Shown here one piece after another: positions 36,380 to 46,720 of a stretch of 64,000 nucleotides of DNA. The notes below the pieces were generated by a model. It was given only the letters and a program-made list of their open reading frames with translations, made no database searches and had not been told where the DNA came from. The stretch is taken from assembly GCA_023101725.1 (NCBI GenBank), contig JALJCO010007127.1, forward strand, positions 310,001-374,000. Direction: 5' to 3'. This DNA comes from Atherinomorus stipes (Eukaryota > Chordata > Actinopteri > Atheriniformes > Atherinidae). Positions within the stretch are counted from its first letter, which is position 1. Each line of letters opens with the position of its first letter. The translations under genes and the position numbers were made by a program.

Positions 36380-37036
36380 GGTCAGACACACCTGGATTAA
36401 TCAGTTCATCCAATCGTGTAAGACAGGAAACAAAGGTGCAGTATTAAGTTCAGGAAGTACTGGAGCTGTGCATAAAGCCCATTTCACCACTACTTTAAGA
36501 CGAATGAACAAACGAACGAGTACTATTGTCCTGTGAGTTCAGAGTTTCTCGGATTGCTATTTGTTGTTGTCTTGCTAGCTAGTTGCTCTTGTCAGTTGTG
36601 CTATGACAGTGTGCATTAGTGGCTGCGCGCAGCCAGCATGTAAAATGCCCCCGATTACCCCCGGTCTGGGGGGGGCCTCAGCATGAAGAGGCGGTGGCAG
36701 CGAAGACAGAGAAGTGCGGCTTGGGAGCTGGAGGGCAGCTGCGGACCCACAGAGGCCTACAGCCAGAGGAGCGGCTGTGGAAGTCCTGGGGGAGCCAGCC
36801 TACGGCCAGAAGGGTGCAGCCGCCAGAAGGAGCGGCCACCATGGACCCAGAACGGAGCCGAGGCAGCTGAAAGAGAGACGCCAGCCACCGCAAGCCTTTA
36901 GCCCTTTTAACCCACTTTAGCCTTTCTTTTAGTAGTTTTAGTTACTTTTATTTCATTACTTTTAGTCAGACTTTTTAGGCCTATTTATTTTATTACTTTT
37001 ATTAGTTTAGGCATTTTATCTCTTTTATTTCTTTAA
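36380..37036 (+). repeat. Dispersed repeat with GC-rich core
   Basis: Starts GTCAGACACACCTGGATTAA and continues through TTCAGGAAGTACTGGAGC and CATAAAGCCCATTTC. The first ~110 bases recur at 46608-46715, proving it is multicopy. A GC-rich, purine-rich block (36620-36900) follows, then a TTTTAGT/TTTTATT-rich tail to the TTAA transposon at 37037. GC content creates overlapping frames on both strands (36619-36920) that I do not regard as genes. Class is undetermined. Confidence 0.6.
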
Positions 37037-37974
37037 AGGTGTCATAACCTAGTGTTTTACATACACAATCTTTCTTAAATTATCTTGAAATGAATTTTTA
37101 ATTATAGTTGGGTGGGAGGAAAATTTAATGAGCTCATTTTGACCTCTTTTTACTCCCAACTTTTGTTTGTCACGAGAATACGCATGAGAATTAGACCTGT
37201 CTGTAAGCAGGTTCACGAGGCAATCGTCAAAGCCAAAACAAAGTTTTATCAGGACAAACCAACTGAAGGAAATGATGTCCCAACAGAGAAAAATGTGAAA
37301 AAAATGTAATGGTACGGTTGATAATAAGGATCTGCTGAGTAAAAAGGGCTGGACTCTGATGAATATAAGGAGCGGACGTCTGACGTGAAGTTACTCAAAC
37401 AGCAACAACTGTGTTAGCTTTTGTAGCTACATTAGCAGCTTGTCACCGTTCGTTTACCATCATTTACTGGCCTCTTACACAAAAAATAATAAGTTAGGCC
37501 TACACAAGCAGTAACACTTACCGACTGCACATCCTCACTGAATAAATATAATCCACTGGTCCCTGGTAGTGCTGTCACTCCTGTTATAGCACTGAAAATT
37601 GCAGAATTTCTGCTGAAGCAGCTCAGCACAGCAGTTTTTTTTCCCCTCGTCGTCATTATCCTCCTCTCTGACAAAGCTGGTCATTAAACGCTACTCCGCA
37701 GCAGGTAATCAGCTGATTGCAGGTGGTGCTAAAGAGGCTAGCTTAGCAGCTAGCAGCCTCTGTTGATCACGTCATTAACAGAGAAAAAAACAAAATGGCG
37801 TAGCCTACTGTGGAGAGCGCACTCTTGTGGCCGATTCTGTTGTGAAGAGAGAGCCCACACTCAAAGACAAAGCCACTTTCACTCTCTGGAGTTTCTGGCA
37901 CGTTTTAACTGAGGTCCTATTTCCAATACACATGCTTTAACGTGAAAAAGTGGAATTTCCAGGTGATGACTCCT
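37037..37974. mobile_element. Non-autonomous DNA transposon, TTAA target site
   Basis: Flanked by TTAA at 37033-37036 and 37975-37978. The left end is AGGTGTCATAACCTAG and the right end, reverse-complemented, begins AGGAGTCAT. The 938-bp interior has no transposase. Its right two-thirds (37347-37974) recurs at 39077-39767 in the same orientation, so this is a multicopy family. Kolobok-like origin is inferred from the TTAA target and AG-starting ends. Confidence 0.75.
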
Positions 37975-38319
37975 TTAAAAAAGCTTTAATTTGTTTTAAC
38001 CACTACCTACTGGCAAGTGTCTCTCTTTCTTTTCCCTCCTCTAGCAGTCGCCGGTATCAAAAGAACCACCCATGACACAAGCTCCCTCCAACCAGTAAAT
38101 GACAATCTTGACTCTTGCTCTGTCCCTTCCTTTTCTTTCTTTTCCTATTCTCCTCCAGTAATGTTTCCTTGCATTTCTTTGTTGAATCCTCCATGATGCG
38201 CATTCTAAACACCCGCTGTGTTCATTTTGGGTTCATATCTGTTTGCTAGTAGTGACACGGTCCACAACCAAAAGCCGGCTGCAACGTCACTGCCGCATCC
38301 CAGATGCAAAACTTATTGT

Positions 38320-39928
38320 GCGTTCCAGTTGTCTCGGAACTCGTTTTTCCAAGGTAATTTTCTAAGGAAGTGACGTGATGAACTTTTTCCGAGATACGAG
38401 CTCATAGGCTAATTTACAGAGGACTCCAAGATTGTACATTTAAAGATGGGCTACCATTGTTGTGTTTATTAAACTTAATTATATATAGTTTATTAAACTA
38501 AATAAGAGATTTTCTGATCATAATTTCCAAGTGCATGTTACTTAAGTCAAATGCTACTGGAAAAACTGAAAAATATAATTAAGATAATTAATAATCTACT
38601 ACATTTATTCCATTGAAAACTGTTATCTAACATTAGATAAAGCTTTGATTATTCCAAAACAGGGAAATTTATAGAATTACTTTAAAGCAACAGGCAAGTG
38701 CACACAGTGCAAAATTATACATAAGGATTGAAAGATATAATATCATAAGAGGTGGACTAGTAAAAAACTAGATTAATGATTTTCTGGAATTGAAACAAAT
38801 ATACTAAATATGATACAGCTCACACTTGATTGCATATCAGTACCCTTTTGTGTTACGTGTGAAATAAATACAAAATGATTACATACAGGTGTTATAGCCC
38901 ATTATTATTTCCTGACTCCCCAAGAGCTGAGTTTAACGAAATTCTATTTTTGGATCCTTTGGATCTATGAAGCTTAAATATGGAAAAGTATCGGTATCAG
39001 TATCGATATCGGCGATACTGGCCCTGTATTTACTTGGTATTGGATCGATACCAAAATTCCTGGTATCGCCCAGCTCTACTGGACTCTGATGAATATAAGG
39101 AGCGGACGTCTGACGTGAAGTTAACCAAACACTGTTAGCTTCTGTAGCTACATTAGCAGCTTGTCCGCTCGTCAACCACCGTTTACTGGTCTCTGACACA
39201 AAAGATAATAAGTTACACAAGCAGCAACATTTACCGACTGCACATCCTCACTGATAAATATAATCCACTGCTCCCTGGTAAAGGTGTCTGTCCTGTTAGA
39301 GCACTGAAAACTGCTGAATTTCTGCCCAGGCAACTCAGCATGGCAATCTCCCCCCTCCTCCTCCTCCTTGTCGCCGGTGTCCTTTCTGACAAAGCTGGTC
39401 TACTCCGTGGCAGGTAATCAACTGCCTTCAGGTGGTGCTAAAGACACTAGCTTAGCAGCTCGCTCGCAGCTTCTTTAGTTCACGTCATAACAGCTGATCA
39501 TAACGACTCCACGGCAGGTAATCAGCTGCTTTTAGGTGGCGCTAAAGAGGCTAGCTTAGCAGCTAGCAGCCTCTCTCGTTCACGTCATTGGGAGAAAGAA
39601 ATCCAATTCGCGTACTGTGGAGAGCGCGTGCTTGTGGCCGATTCTGGTGAGAAGAGAAAGCCCGCACTCAAAGACGAAGTTACTTTCACTTTCCGGAGTT
39701 TCTGGCACGTTTTAACTGAGGTCCTGTTCCAATACACGTTTTAATGTGAAAAAGTGGGATGACACCTTTAACCAAATACACTGAAATTAGCTGTTGTTGT
39801 CATGGTAACATTATTATAATGTCTGTGTTATTTTTCTAGCTAGAAATATGTGATTTTCTAGCTGTTCTGGTTCACAAATAGGCTGTTTTGGAGATTTCTA
39901 TTTTTTCCAGTTGGTGCAACTGGAACGC
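38320..39928. mobile_element. TIR-bounded composite element (GCGTTCCAGTTG ends)
   Basis: GCGTTCCAGTTG at 38320-38331 is matched by the inverted CAACTGGAACGC at 39917-39928. Inside are a GATATCGGC/GGTATCGAT-rich degenerate tract (38985-39068) and a second, 5'-truncated copy of the 37037-37974 element (39077-39767, right TTAA at 39768-39771). The arrangement implies nested insertion. No clean target duplication was found. Confidence 0.5.
39077..39767. mobile_element. Truncated second copy of the TTAA element
   Basis: Shares long stretches with 37347-37974, for example GGACTCTGATGAATATAAGG, CCGACTGCACATCCTCACTG, GAGGCTAGCTTAGCAGCTAG and the right terminus ATGACACCT followed by TTAA. It carries an extra duplicated segment around 39455-39545 (the GCTAAAGA..CTAGCTTAGCAGCT motif occurs twice). 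The left end is missing. Confidence 0.7.
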
Positions 39929-40162
39929 AAAATACCTGGTAATAGGGGATTATCACGCTTCGTGTTCCTTTTTCCGTAACTTGTTACATTGAAGCGCTTC
40001 CTCTTCCGGGCCAGTTCAACAATAGCTGAATCCAATGTCACTGCTCTGTTCCACTTTGTAAATCGAATAAACAACGCCACCCTACTTAAATTTTCATGGA
40101 TTCCTGACTGAAGCGATGCTAAGGAATTAGTGGATCAAAGCGATTCACTGGGGTGAAGGGGC

Positions 40163-40850
40163 AGAACTTTATAATAAAACAAGGTAGCACGCTTATTCGT
40201 AGCCGGCACGTCAATGATGCAGCTACATTATAGCTGGCGTTAGCAGGCTAGCGTTTGCTGACGTGCTTAACTTTGTGCGTCTGAAAATACACAAGCATCT
40301 GAAAATTGGGTCTGCACCCTCCCGTTTCCAGTGAAATAACAAGGGACTGCCAAGAAAGGCGATGGCTCATAAAAGTCTCTGAACTTTATAATTAAACAAG
40401 GTAGCACATTTTTTTGTAGCTGGTGAGACACTACAGCTGGCGTTAGTAGGCTAGTGTTAGCTGATGTGCTCAACTGTGCGTTTGAAAACACACAAGCATC
40501 TGGAAATCAGATCTTAGGCCTTTATCATCAATAAAGCATTAGGAAAAAAAAAAAAAAAAACTTGCTTAGGCCATGACGTTCAACCAGTGGAGGTGACATG
40601 CAGCTGCTGCTATGTGAAGAGGCAATGTCCTTGTCTGATACACAAAATCTGTGAAAATGCTCTTTTATAAGCGGTCTCCTTTCTTGGTAGTCCCCAGTTG
40701 ATCCACTGGAAACGGGAGGGTACAGACCCGATTTTCAGATGCTTGTGTGTTTTCAGACGCTAAAAGTTAGGCACGTCAGCAAACGCAGCTGGCTAACGCT
40801 ACCCTGCTAACGCCAGCTGTCTGCATCATTGAAGTGCCGGCTACAAACAA
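40163..40850. repeat. Tandem and inverted repeat cluster
   Basis: A unit containing ACAAGGTAGCAC, AGCTGGCGTTAG and CACACAAGCATCTG occurs at about 40163-40330, again in the same orientation at about 40380-40505, and in inverted orientation at about 40690-40850 (CAGATGCTTGTGTGTTTTCA, CTAACGCCAGCTG). GGAAACGGGAGGGT at 40707-40720 inverts ACCCTCCCGTTTCC at 40317-40330. This is a foldback-like arrangement of one multicopy element. Confidence 0.65.
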
Positions 40851-40988
40851 GTCTCTCCCATGTCACGTATTTGTTCTATCCAGCTACTGAACCAGGTGAG
40901 TCCAATCAGTACAATGAATTAATTAGGCTGATTGGACTCACCTGGTTCAGTGGCTGGGCAGAACAAATACATGACATGGAAAAGACTT
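40849..40988. repeat. Large palindrome, 61-bp arms
   Basis: Arms at 40849-40909 and 40928-40988 are reverse complements with only a few mismatches, separated by an 18-nt spacer. The innermost part is perfect: CTGAACCAGGTGAGTCCAAT in the left arm against ATTGGACTCACCTGGTTCAG in the right. It could extrude a long hairpin, and it lies between the 40163-40850 repeat cluster and a TTAA-family fragment. Confidence 0.85.
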
Positions 40989-41115
40989 GTTGACTCCACA
41001 ATTCCCACCTCTGCGGGACGCTACCGGGTAGTGACGGCTCGAAAATGTGCATGATGAATGTTGGTGTGCCATCAAAACAAGTCAGAAACGCATGTTTTTA
41101 AGGTTTAAAATTTAC
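40989..41115 (-). repeat. Fragment of the 45262-46518 TTAA element family
   Basis: The reverse complement begins GACACACAACGTAAATTTTA and continues through GACTTGTTTTGATGGCACACC and ATTTTCGAGCCGTCACTACC, closely following the left end of the 45262-46518 element. It marks a second, truncated and inverted copy of that family. Confidence 0.7.
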
Positions 41116-41220
41116 GTTGTGTGTCTTATGCTAAATGTATTAGTAAAAACAGAATGAGGAAAAAACTACAGTCACATATGACATCATATCACCCACCATT
41201 TCTTTTTCACCAGATCAAAA

Positions 41221-41322
41221 TGCCAGTGTGTTTTGTACCAGAATGTCCCCACAACAGCAGAGATTGGTGCACTTTTTTCACTTTCCATCAGGCTGTGAAG
41301 TACTGGAGTGAAACCGCCATGT
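41221..41322 (+). pseudogene. Possible THAP-domain first-exon fragment
   Basis: The frame reads MPVCFVPECPHNSRDWCTFF then TFHQAVKYWSETAM. A Met-x-x-Cys-x4-Cys start followed by an FxF block resembles the N-terminal half of a THAP C2CH zinc finger; the second half with the distal Cys/His and AVPTIF box is absent. The sequence GTAAGT at 41321-41326 could be a splice donor after this piece. THAP domains occur in host genes and in P-element- and Kolobok-type transposases, and the surroundings favour a transposon relic. The evidence is weak. Confidence 0.3.
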
Positions 41323-41326
41323 AAGT

Positions 41327-42352
41327 GCACCTTGGGCCACTAGTGACGCATATTGCTCGAGTTGTTGTCTACAAAGCGGCTTCAGATGAAACCTGAAATA
41401 ATCAAAGTTCTTTGCACTAGTTTTTTGTTTTTGTTTTTTTAATGCACAAAAATTTTTAATTTAAATCACTAACATATCTGGAATCCAGGGAAGAAAACAA
41501 CTGGGACCAGAAGATAATTATTTTCTCTTCATTGACTTCCATTTCATTTCATGGGCCAAAAGTAGATGGGTGCAACTTCAGCTCCCTAAATGTTATCGGT
41601 GAGTGAATGCACATATAAATTTCTAGAAATAAGGTCCAGGTTGAATAAAAGAAAGATTTCATTTAAATATTCGGTCAGTGGTGTGGATTCCCATTTCCAC
41701 ATTGACTCAGGCAGCAACTTTCTTCCATAGTGCTTCTCTCTAGCAGCAACAGTGATTTTTTTCTTACTTTCTTTCTTCACTAAATATCTCTTTGTACTGC
41801 CCTTATGCTTGAATAAAAACTTCTAATCAGGTGAAATAATGAGCTTTTTGTCAGTGATTGCGATGGGGAATCCATGTATAAGGGCTCCTGATGCCTTTTT
41901 TTGTGGTTCCCAACTCTGGGTAAAGATACTCAGAGCTGATTGAACCAATTCAAAGCAGCTGTTCTGGAACTGAAAACTCAGAGTTTCTCAGTTCAGAGTA
42001 TGTTAACCCAGAGTCTCTTTCTAATTTCAGAGTTTATTGAACCTCCTACCTGAAATACCCCTCTGGTCCTTGGTTACCATTTACCACACCTCTCATTTAT
42101 TCATTAGCTCCCTCAGTGTTATCACATTCCTTGGTTGCTTTTGTTCATTGCCTTATTTACCTTGTTTGTCATGTCAATCTAGCTTTATTTGTTAGCCAGC
42201 TATGAGTCTTATTATTTAATTTAAGATCAAGTACTTTGTTTATCTCACTTATCCTTGTCTCTTCTCAATCATAGCTTATGACACTGACAGGCTGTTTGTC
42301 TTATGCAGGGTCGCAACTCTGGTCTTCGAAGGACAGTGTCCTATAGGCTTTA
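41327..42352. other. Intergenic DNA, no supported gene
   Basis: No recognisable exon or repeat; frames at 41586-41780 are Lys-rich and motif-free. Confidence 0.4.
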
Positions 42353-42697
42353 GATCAGGGCTACTCAATTTGGTCCCAAGAGGGCCAACGTCCAACAAGT
42401 TTTCAATATGTCCCTGCTCCAGCACACAGTACTCAAATTAATGGATCCAACAGCCTATTGAGTTCTGCACAATGACTAATCAATTTTAATCAGGTATAGA
42501 CCTAGCCCTGCTTTAGTTGTGTCCTTGCTCCAACACACCTGATTCAAATAAATGAGTCATTATTTGCAGGCTTGTGAATAACTTGACAACCAGCTGTTGG
42601 AGAACCATTTAATTTGAGCTAGGTGTGTTGCAGGGAAACATCTAAAAACCTGAAGGACACAGGCCTTCAAGGACTGAGATTGCTGATCCGTGTTTCA
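42353..42697. mobile_element. Palindromic MITE-like repeat
   Basis: The left part (GATCAGGGCTACTCAATTTG, GAGGGCCAACGTCC, TGTCCCTGCTCCAGCACAC) is mirrored by the right part (GGTGTGTTGCAGGGAAACATC, AGGACACAGGCCTTCAAGGA, GCTGATCCG). TGCTCCAACACACCTGATTC occurs internally at 42525-42544, so the element looks like a partly rearranged foldback unit of a very common fish family. No coding capacity. Confidence 0.65.
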
Positions 42698-43115
42698 CAG
42701 TACCTATATAGAGGACTAACAATCCTAATTTTTTGCAGGGTGGGGCTTTATAGTTATATTGTGATGTCACGGTCTGTAAGGAACGCCCCCCTTATGGGCA
42801 AAAAAGCACTCTAGCTCGCCACCTGACCTGCAGGCTTTGAACAAGCCAGAGAAACACACAGTTATGCTGCTGGAAAATACCAGACGGTTGTTTTGCGATT
42901 GTGTACACAAACTGCTGGGTTTCTAAACCTGATGCTCTAATAAGTTAAAATGAGGGGAAATTATTCTGTTATTTCTGTTTGAATAGTGGTTTTTAGTGAG
43001 AATTGTTGGTACTCTTATACTTTAAACCTGGCAGTGGTGTACGGTGACAGCTTTTCAACCAGACAGAGTAAATATCATATCGCTGAATGCAGGTGCGGCA
43101 GGGACGTGGCGATGT
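42698..43115. other. Intergenic DNA, no supported gene
   Basis: Short stretch between two elements; nothing recognised. Confidence 0.4.
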
Positions 43116-43119
43116 TTAA

Positions 43120-43736
43120 AGTTAGGGTTGGCAATGTTGGAAAAACGGTTTGAGCAAGTGACAGTTTAAAAAAACACATCACCCAAAACCACGCCTTCAG
43201 AGTGCAGAGACACGTGTGCCGATGTTTTATGAGCAGGTTAACGATAACAGCCGAGTGGATAGCTCGTTAGCTTGATAGTAAACAGCTGACAAACCACGTT
43301 TTTAAAAGCTTTAATCTACTCACCTCCAACTCCTTCTGCAGTTTAAAAAGTCCACACTGCAAATGTCGACGCCTCAGGACTTAATCCATATCTGTTGTTT
43401 TGTTGGCGCAGCAGCAGTTAGCAATCCATTAGCTATATTTGTTAGCAGTGAGTGGCACACAGGGGGGTCACGTGGGGGACAGAGAGAGGGGAGGGACAGA
43501 GACAAGACATGAAGGCATCGATTCGTTCTTTCTATAAATTGCGAATTACCAATTCCTGCCTTTCGATGCGAATGGCAGGGGTTGGTCAGAGTTTTACAAA
43601 ACTTCAGCTCTCATACAAGTCTGACTTTTTCCTTCCTTTTTATGAATACATGATGTATTGACCGCTATCAGGATGGAAAGACCATTTCACCCATTATAAC
43701 AAAAAGTGTTTCTGAGCAGGATTACGAACTCTGGCT
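43120..43736. mobile_element. Probable TTAA-target non-autonomous element
   Basis: TTAA lies at 43116-43119 and 43737-43740. The left end AGTTAGGGTTGGC and the reverse-complemented right end AGCCAGAGTTCG share AG..AG.GTT with mismatches, so the inverted repeats are degenerate. There is no transposase. It is included because of its similarity in layout to the better supported copies at 20390, 37037 and 45262. Confidence 0.45.
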
Positions 43737-43740
43737 TTAA

Positions 43741-45257
43741 TGGCTCGTATACAGCAGTCGCTTCTCTATACGGGTTATGAGTGTCCAACACTTCCAACTT
43801 ATTTCTGTATCTTTGCTTCTCAGCAACTGACAGGTGATTTAAACAACTATTCTGTCGTCTGTCTGCTCAGAGTTCGCTGCGCCTTGTCATCTTTTGCCCG
43901 CCAGGGCTCCCAGCAGGTCACATGACTAAAAACTATCAATAGCTAATTGTCCTGTTAGGAGCTGATGAAATGAGAGGCTTGCACATTGGTTTGTAAGCAT
44001 TGACTGAATTAGCATACTAATTGATTTTCATTCACTTAATGAAGAAAAATGTGTGGAGTCAAATACAAGCAATCTTATGAACATGAGTGGCATTTCTTTT
44101 TTTCCAGAAATTTTTAAACACAATTTTGAGCTGTACATACTGTACAAGTATTTAGGGTTCTGTTTTCCTACTGCGGTAAGACTGGCGGCAGGACATAATT
44201 GCAGCTCAGGTAATTGATCGATGTGGGTGGGCCCTAGTACAACTCAGGTTAGTAATTCAATATTTTGCTCATATTGAAGATGGATTAGGTTTAGAATACC
44301 ATTAAAACAAAGTATTTTCCTATTTTTTTTAAAAGACTTAATGTTAGAATTGGATCCGGCTGATATCAGCTGTGAATCAACAGATCTCTAATGTCTAATT
44401 AAATTCAATCTTATTTTACTTATTTTGAGAGTGGCCAAGATTTTTTTTTTGCTTGTAATAAGCAAAAAAGATTCTGCCAATGGTACAAGCAAAATTTTCT
44501 TGATGAGATTTCTTGAAATAAGATGCATTGCCTGAAAACAAGGTCTTATATCTCACTGAAATGTTTCTCTTTAAGTAATTTAGTCTTATTTTGAGTGTGA
44601 TGAGATATTTTGACTAGAAATTAGAAAAATATACTTGCGAAGATTTGAGTTTTTGCAGTATCAACTTCTATTTACATGCTATTTTCGTTCTTTTATGGCA
44701 ATCTCATATATGAAGCAAATCAATAAAAACAAAAGAGCTTTGGATTTAGAGCAACAGTGTGTAAATTACATACACAAGTATGTGATAAAATGGGAAATGT
44801 GTTTGTGTGGTGACACAAATGCTTGCTTTTGAGATGTCTTTACAATATTTTTAATTCTGTGTTTCATTTTGCAGTAAATAGGGGGCTTTTTGCATTTTGT
44901 GTGGGCAATAACTGGATTTGAGTGTAAAGTTTTGCGAAATAGACAAAGAACTTTGAAAATGTGTGTAAGCAATAAAAAAAAACTGTAATAGCCTACTACA
45001 GGTTGATTGGTGAAATTACAATATCAAAAAACATTATTTCAGCATTAGAAAATGTAACTTGCGCTCTTATTTGTTCCAGAAACAGGAGTGTCGTGCAGAC
45101 AACTGACTCCACCATTGACTATATTGGTCTAATTACCTATATGACTGGACCAGAAACAAGTGTTAAAACATCATATTCTGCGTATTTCAAGTACTTCTGT
45201 GAGATCGAGTTGTGGTTTGGCCTGATTACAAGAACACCTGCTTATTCCAGTATATTG
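43741..45257. other. Intergenic DNA, no supported gene
   Basis: AT-rich sequence without recognised exons or repeat families. Confidence 0.45.
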
Positions 45258-45518
45258 TTAAAGACACACAACGTAACTTTTAGACCTTAAAAATCTGTGT
45301 TTCTGACTCGTTTTGATGTTACACCAACAATCATTATGCGCATTTTCGAGCTGTCAGTGCCCAGAGCCGTCCCGGGGCTCAGAAACAGCACTATGTAAGA
45401 TTCCCATCCGGGACGCGACCGTGACGTTGCAGCCAACTATTGGTTGCAGCACCGCGTCACTCACTAGCAACCGGATGTAAACCAGGGATCAACATCGCGG
45501 GTGTTTTGAATGCGCATC

Positions 45519-45647
45519 ATGTCGAATTCGGTAAAGAAACGCAAGGAAACATCACCGGAGGAAGAGAGGAAAAGAAACAGAGGAAGGGACAGAACTAGTG
45601 ATGGAGAAACTGAAGCTTTCCAAACCACTGAATCAATATGAAGCAAT
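45519..45647 (+). pseudogene. Short basic ORF of the TTAA element, split by a hAT insertion
   Basis: The frame begins MSNSVKKRKETSPEEERKRN at 45519 and is host-element sequence up to 45595, where the nested hAT starts; it then runs to a stop in the hAT sequence. Downstream of the hAT (46377 onward) an open frame continues DRTRVKIRLSFTGWSEL and ends at 46463. The two parts are in phase when the insertion and one TSD copy are discounted. The product is Lys/Arg/Glu-rich. The RTRVxIxxxFxxW pattern resembles short basic ORFs seen in fish repeats, but I cannot name a domain. It is interrupted, so treated as a pseudogene. Confidence 0.5.
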
Positions 45648-46376
45648 TGTCTTCAAATGGTTCTGTGTTATGAAGCATTCAACACAATACAATATAGTGA
45701 CATCTGCTGGTCAACTTTTAACATAGCAGCAGCCAGCTGCATGGATTGATGAGGGGCAATGTGTCATGAAACAGTAACAATTATTTGTAACATGTTTTAT
45801 GTTCATTTTCAAATCTGGCTGCATTATGAAAGATTTTCATAGCTGTGTCATAGCTTGAGCTCCAGCTGAAAATATTTAATACAACAGATGGTGTTGTTTT
45901 AGAAAGATTTGATGAAGACATCATGGAAAGTATTGCCATGATGAATTTATATAAAGAACCCCCCCTTAAAAAAAAATACTTTTGAGATTCTTGTGGGAGT
46001 CATGCATTTTTATTTAAGAACAAGATCATTTCAGCAGTCGTAGATGGAATGTTAGCCTAATCTCACCTGAATCTCACTCTCCCTGTATGTAAATTATTGA
46101 ATAAATGGCAACTATACGCAACTGTCTCCTCCTCTCATAAACCCACAAAGTTTGGTGGAATTGTGTCCGTTTATAAGCACTAGTAAATTGATGACTCCAC
46201 CCTGAATTCAAACTGGCGCGTAAGGTCGGTGATACGCGCGTGACGTCATGAAGCTTCATTTGGAAAGTAGGGCGGTCCTTAACGGAATGAAGCGAGGCTC
46301 GATACATTTCCCACGACACTTCCGCTTTGAAAGATCGATACGAAGTCGAGCAGCCTGCTCGAGCATAACATCACTA
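45596..46376. mobile_element. hAT-like element (TAGTGATG ends, 8-bp TSD)
   Basis: Starts TAGTGATG and ends CATCACTA, with the identical 8-mer GACAGAAC on both sides (45588-45595 and 46377-46384). The subterminal sequences also have inverted similarity around GAAGCTT and CGAAGTCGAGC-type words. No transposase was seen in the 781 bp, so the copy is non-autonomous. The 8-bp duplication supports hAT; the TA start rather than CA is less typical. Confidence 0.85.
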
Positions 46377-46567
46377 GACAGAACAAGAGTTAAGATAAGA
46401 CTGTCTTTTACTGGCTGGAGTGAGCTTACAGTACAGGTACGAACAAGATGGATGCTAGTTTAGCTGCCGATAGGGGGCGCGTCACTTAGAAAACTGCTGA
46501 AAGTTCCGTTGTGTGTCTTTAAAAGCATTGCAACCACCGAAGTGAAAAAGGGAAAAATACGTATTCT

Positions 46568-46720
46568 ACAAACTGATTACTCCAGGTGTGTCTGGCCTGT
46601 TATTGAGGTCAGACACACCTGGGTTAATCAGTTTGTCCAGTCATAAAACACAGGAAGCAAAGGTACTGTCTGAAGTTCAGGAAGTAGTGGAGTCGTGCAT
46701 ATAGCCCATTTTGTTGAGAG
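46568..46720. repeat. Foldback repeat copy (30-bp arms) of the 36380 family
   Basis: Arms 46568-46597 and 46607-46636 are reverse complements with about three mismatches around a 9-nt loop (core CCAGGTGTGTCTGGCC against GGTCAGACACACCTGG). From the right arm onward the sequence parallels 36380-36490 (TCAGACACACCTGG, GTTCAGGAAGTA, ATAGCCCATTT). Confidence 0.75.

Larger units (their letters stand above)
45262..46518. mobile_element. TTAA-target DNA transposon with a nested hAT insertion
   Basis: Bounded by TTAA at 45258-45261 and 46519-46522. The left end is AGACACACAACGTAACTTT and the right end, reverse-complemented, AGACACACAACGGAACTTT: a 19-bp inverted repeat with one mismatch. Without the nested 781-bp hAT element and its 8-bp duplication, the host element would be about 470 bp. 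It carries a short basic ORF (from 45519) split by the nested insertion. A truncated inverted relative lies at 40989-41115. Confidence 0.85.

Noticed and set aside
36619..36920. Several GC-rich overlapping frames
   Set aside because: Open in several phases on both strands because of base composition within a dispersed repeat.
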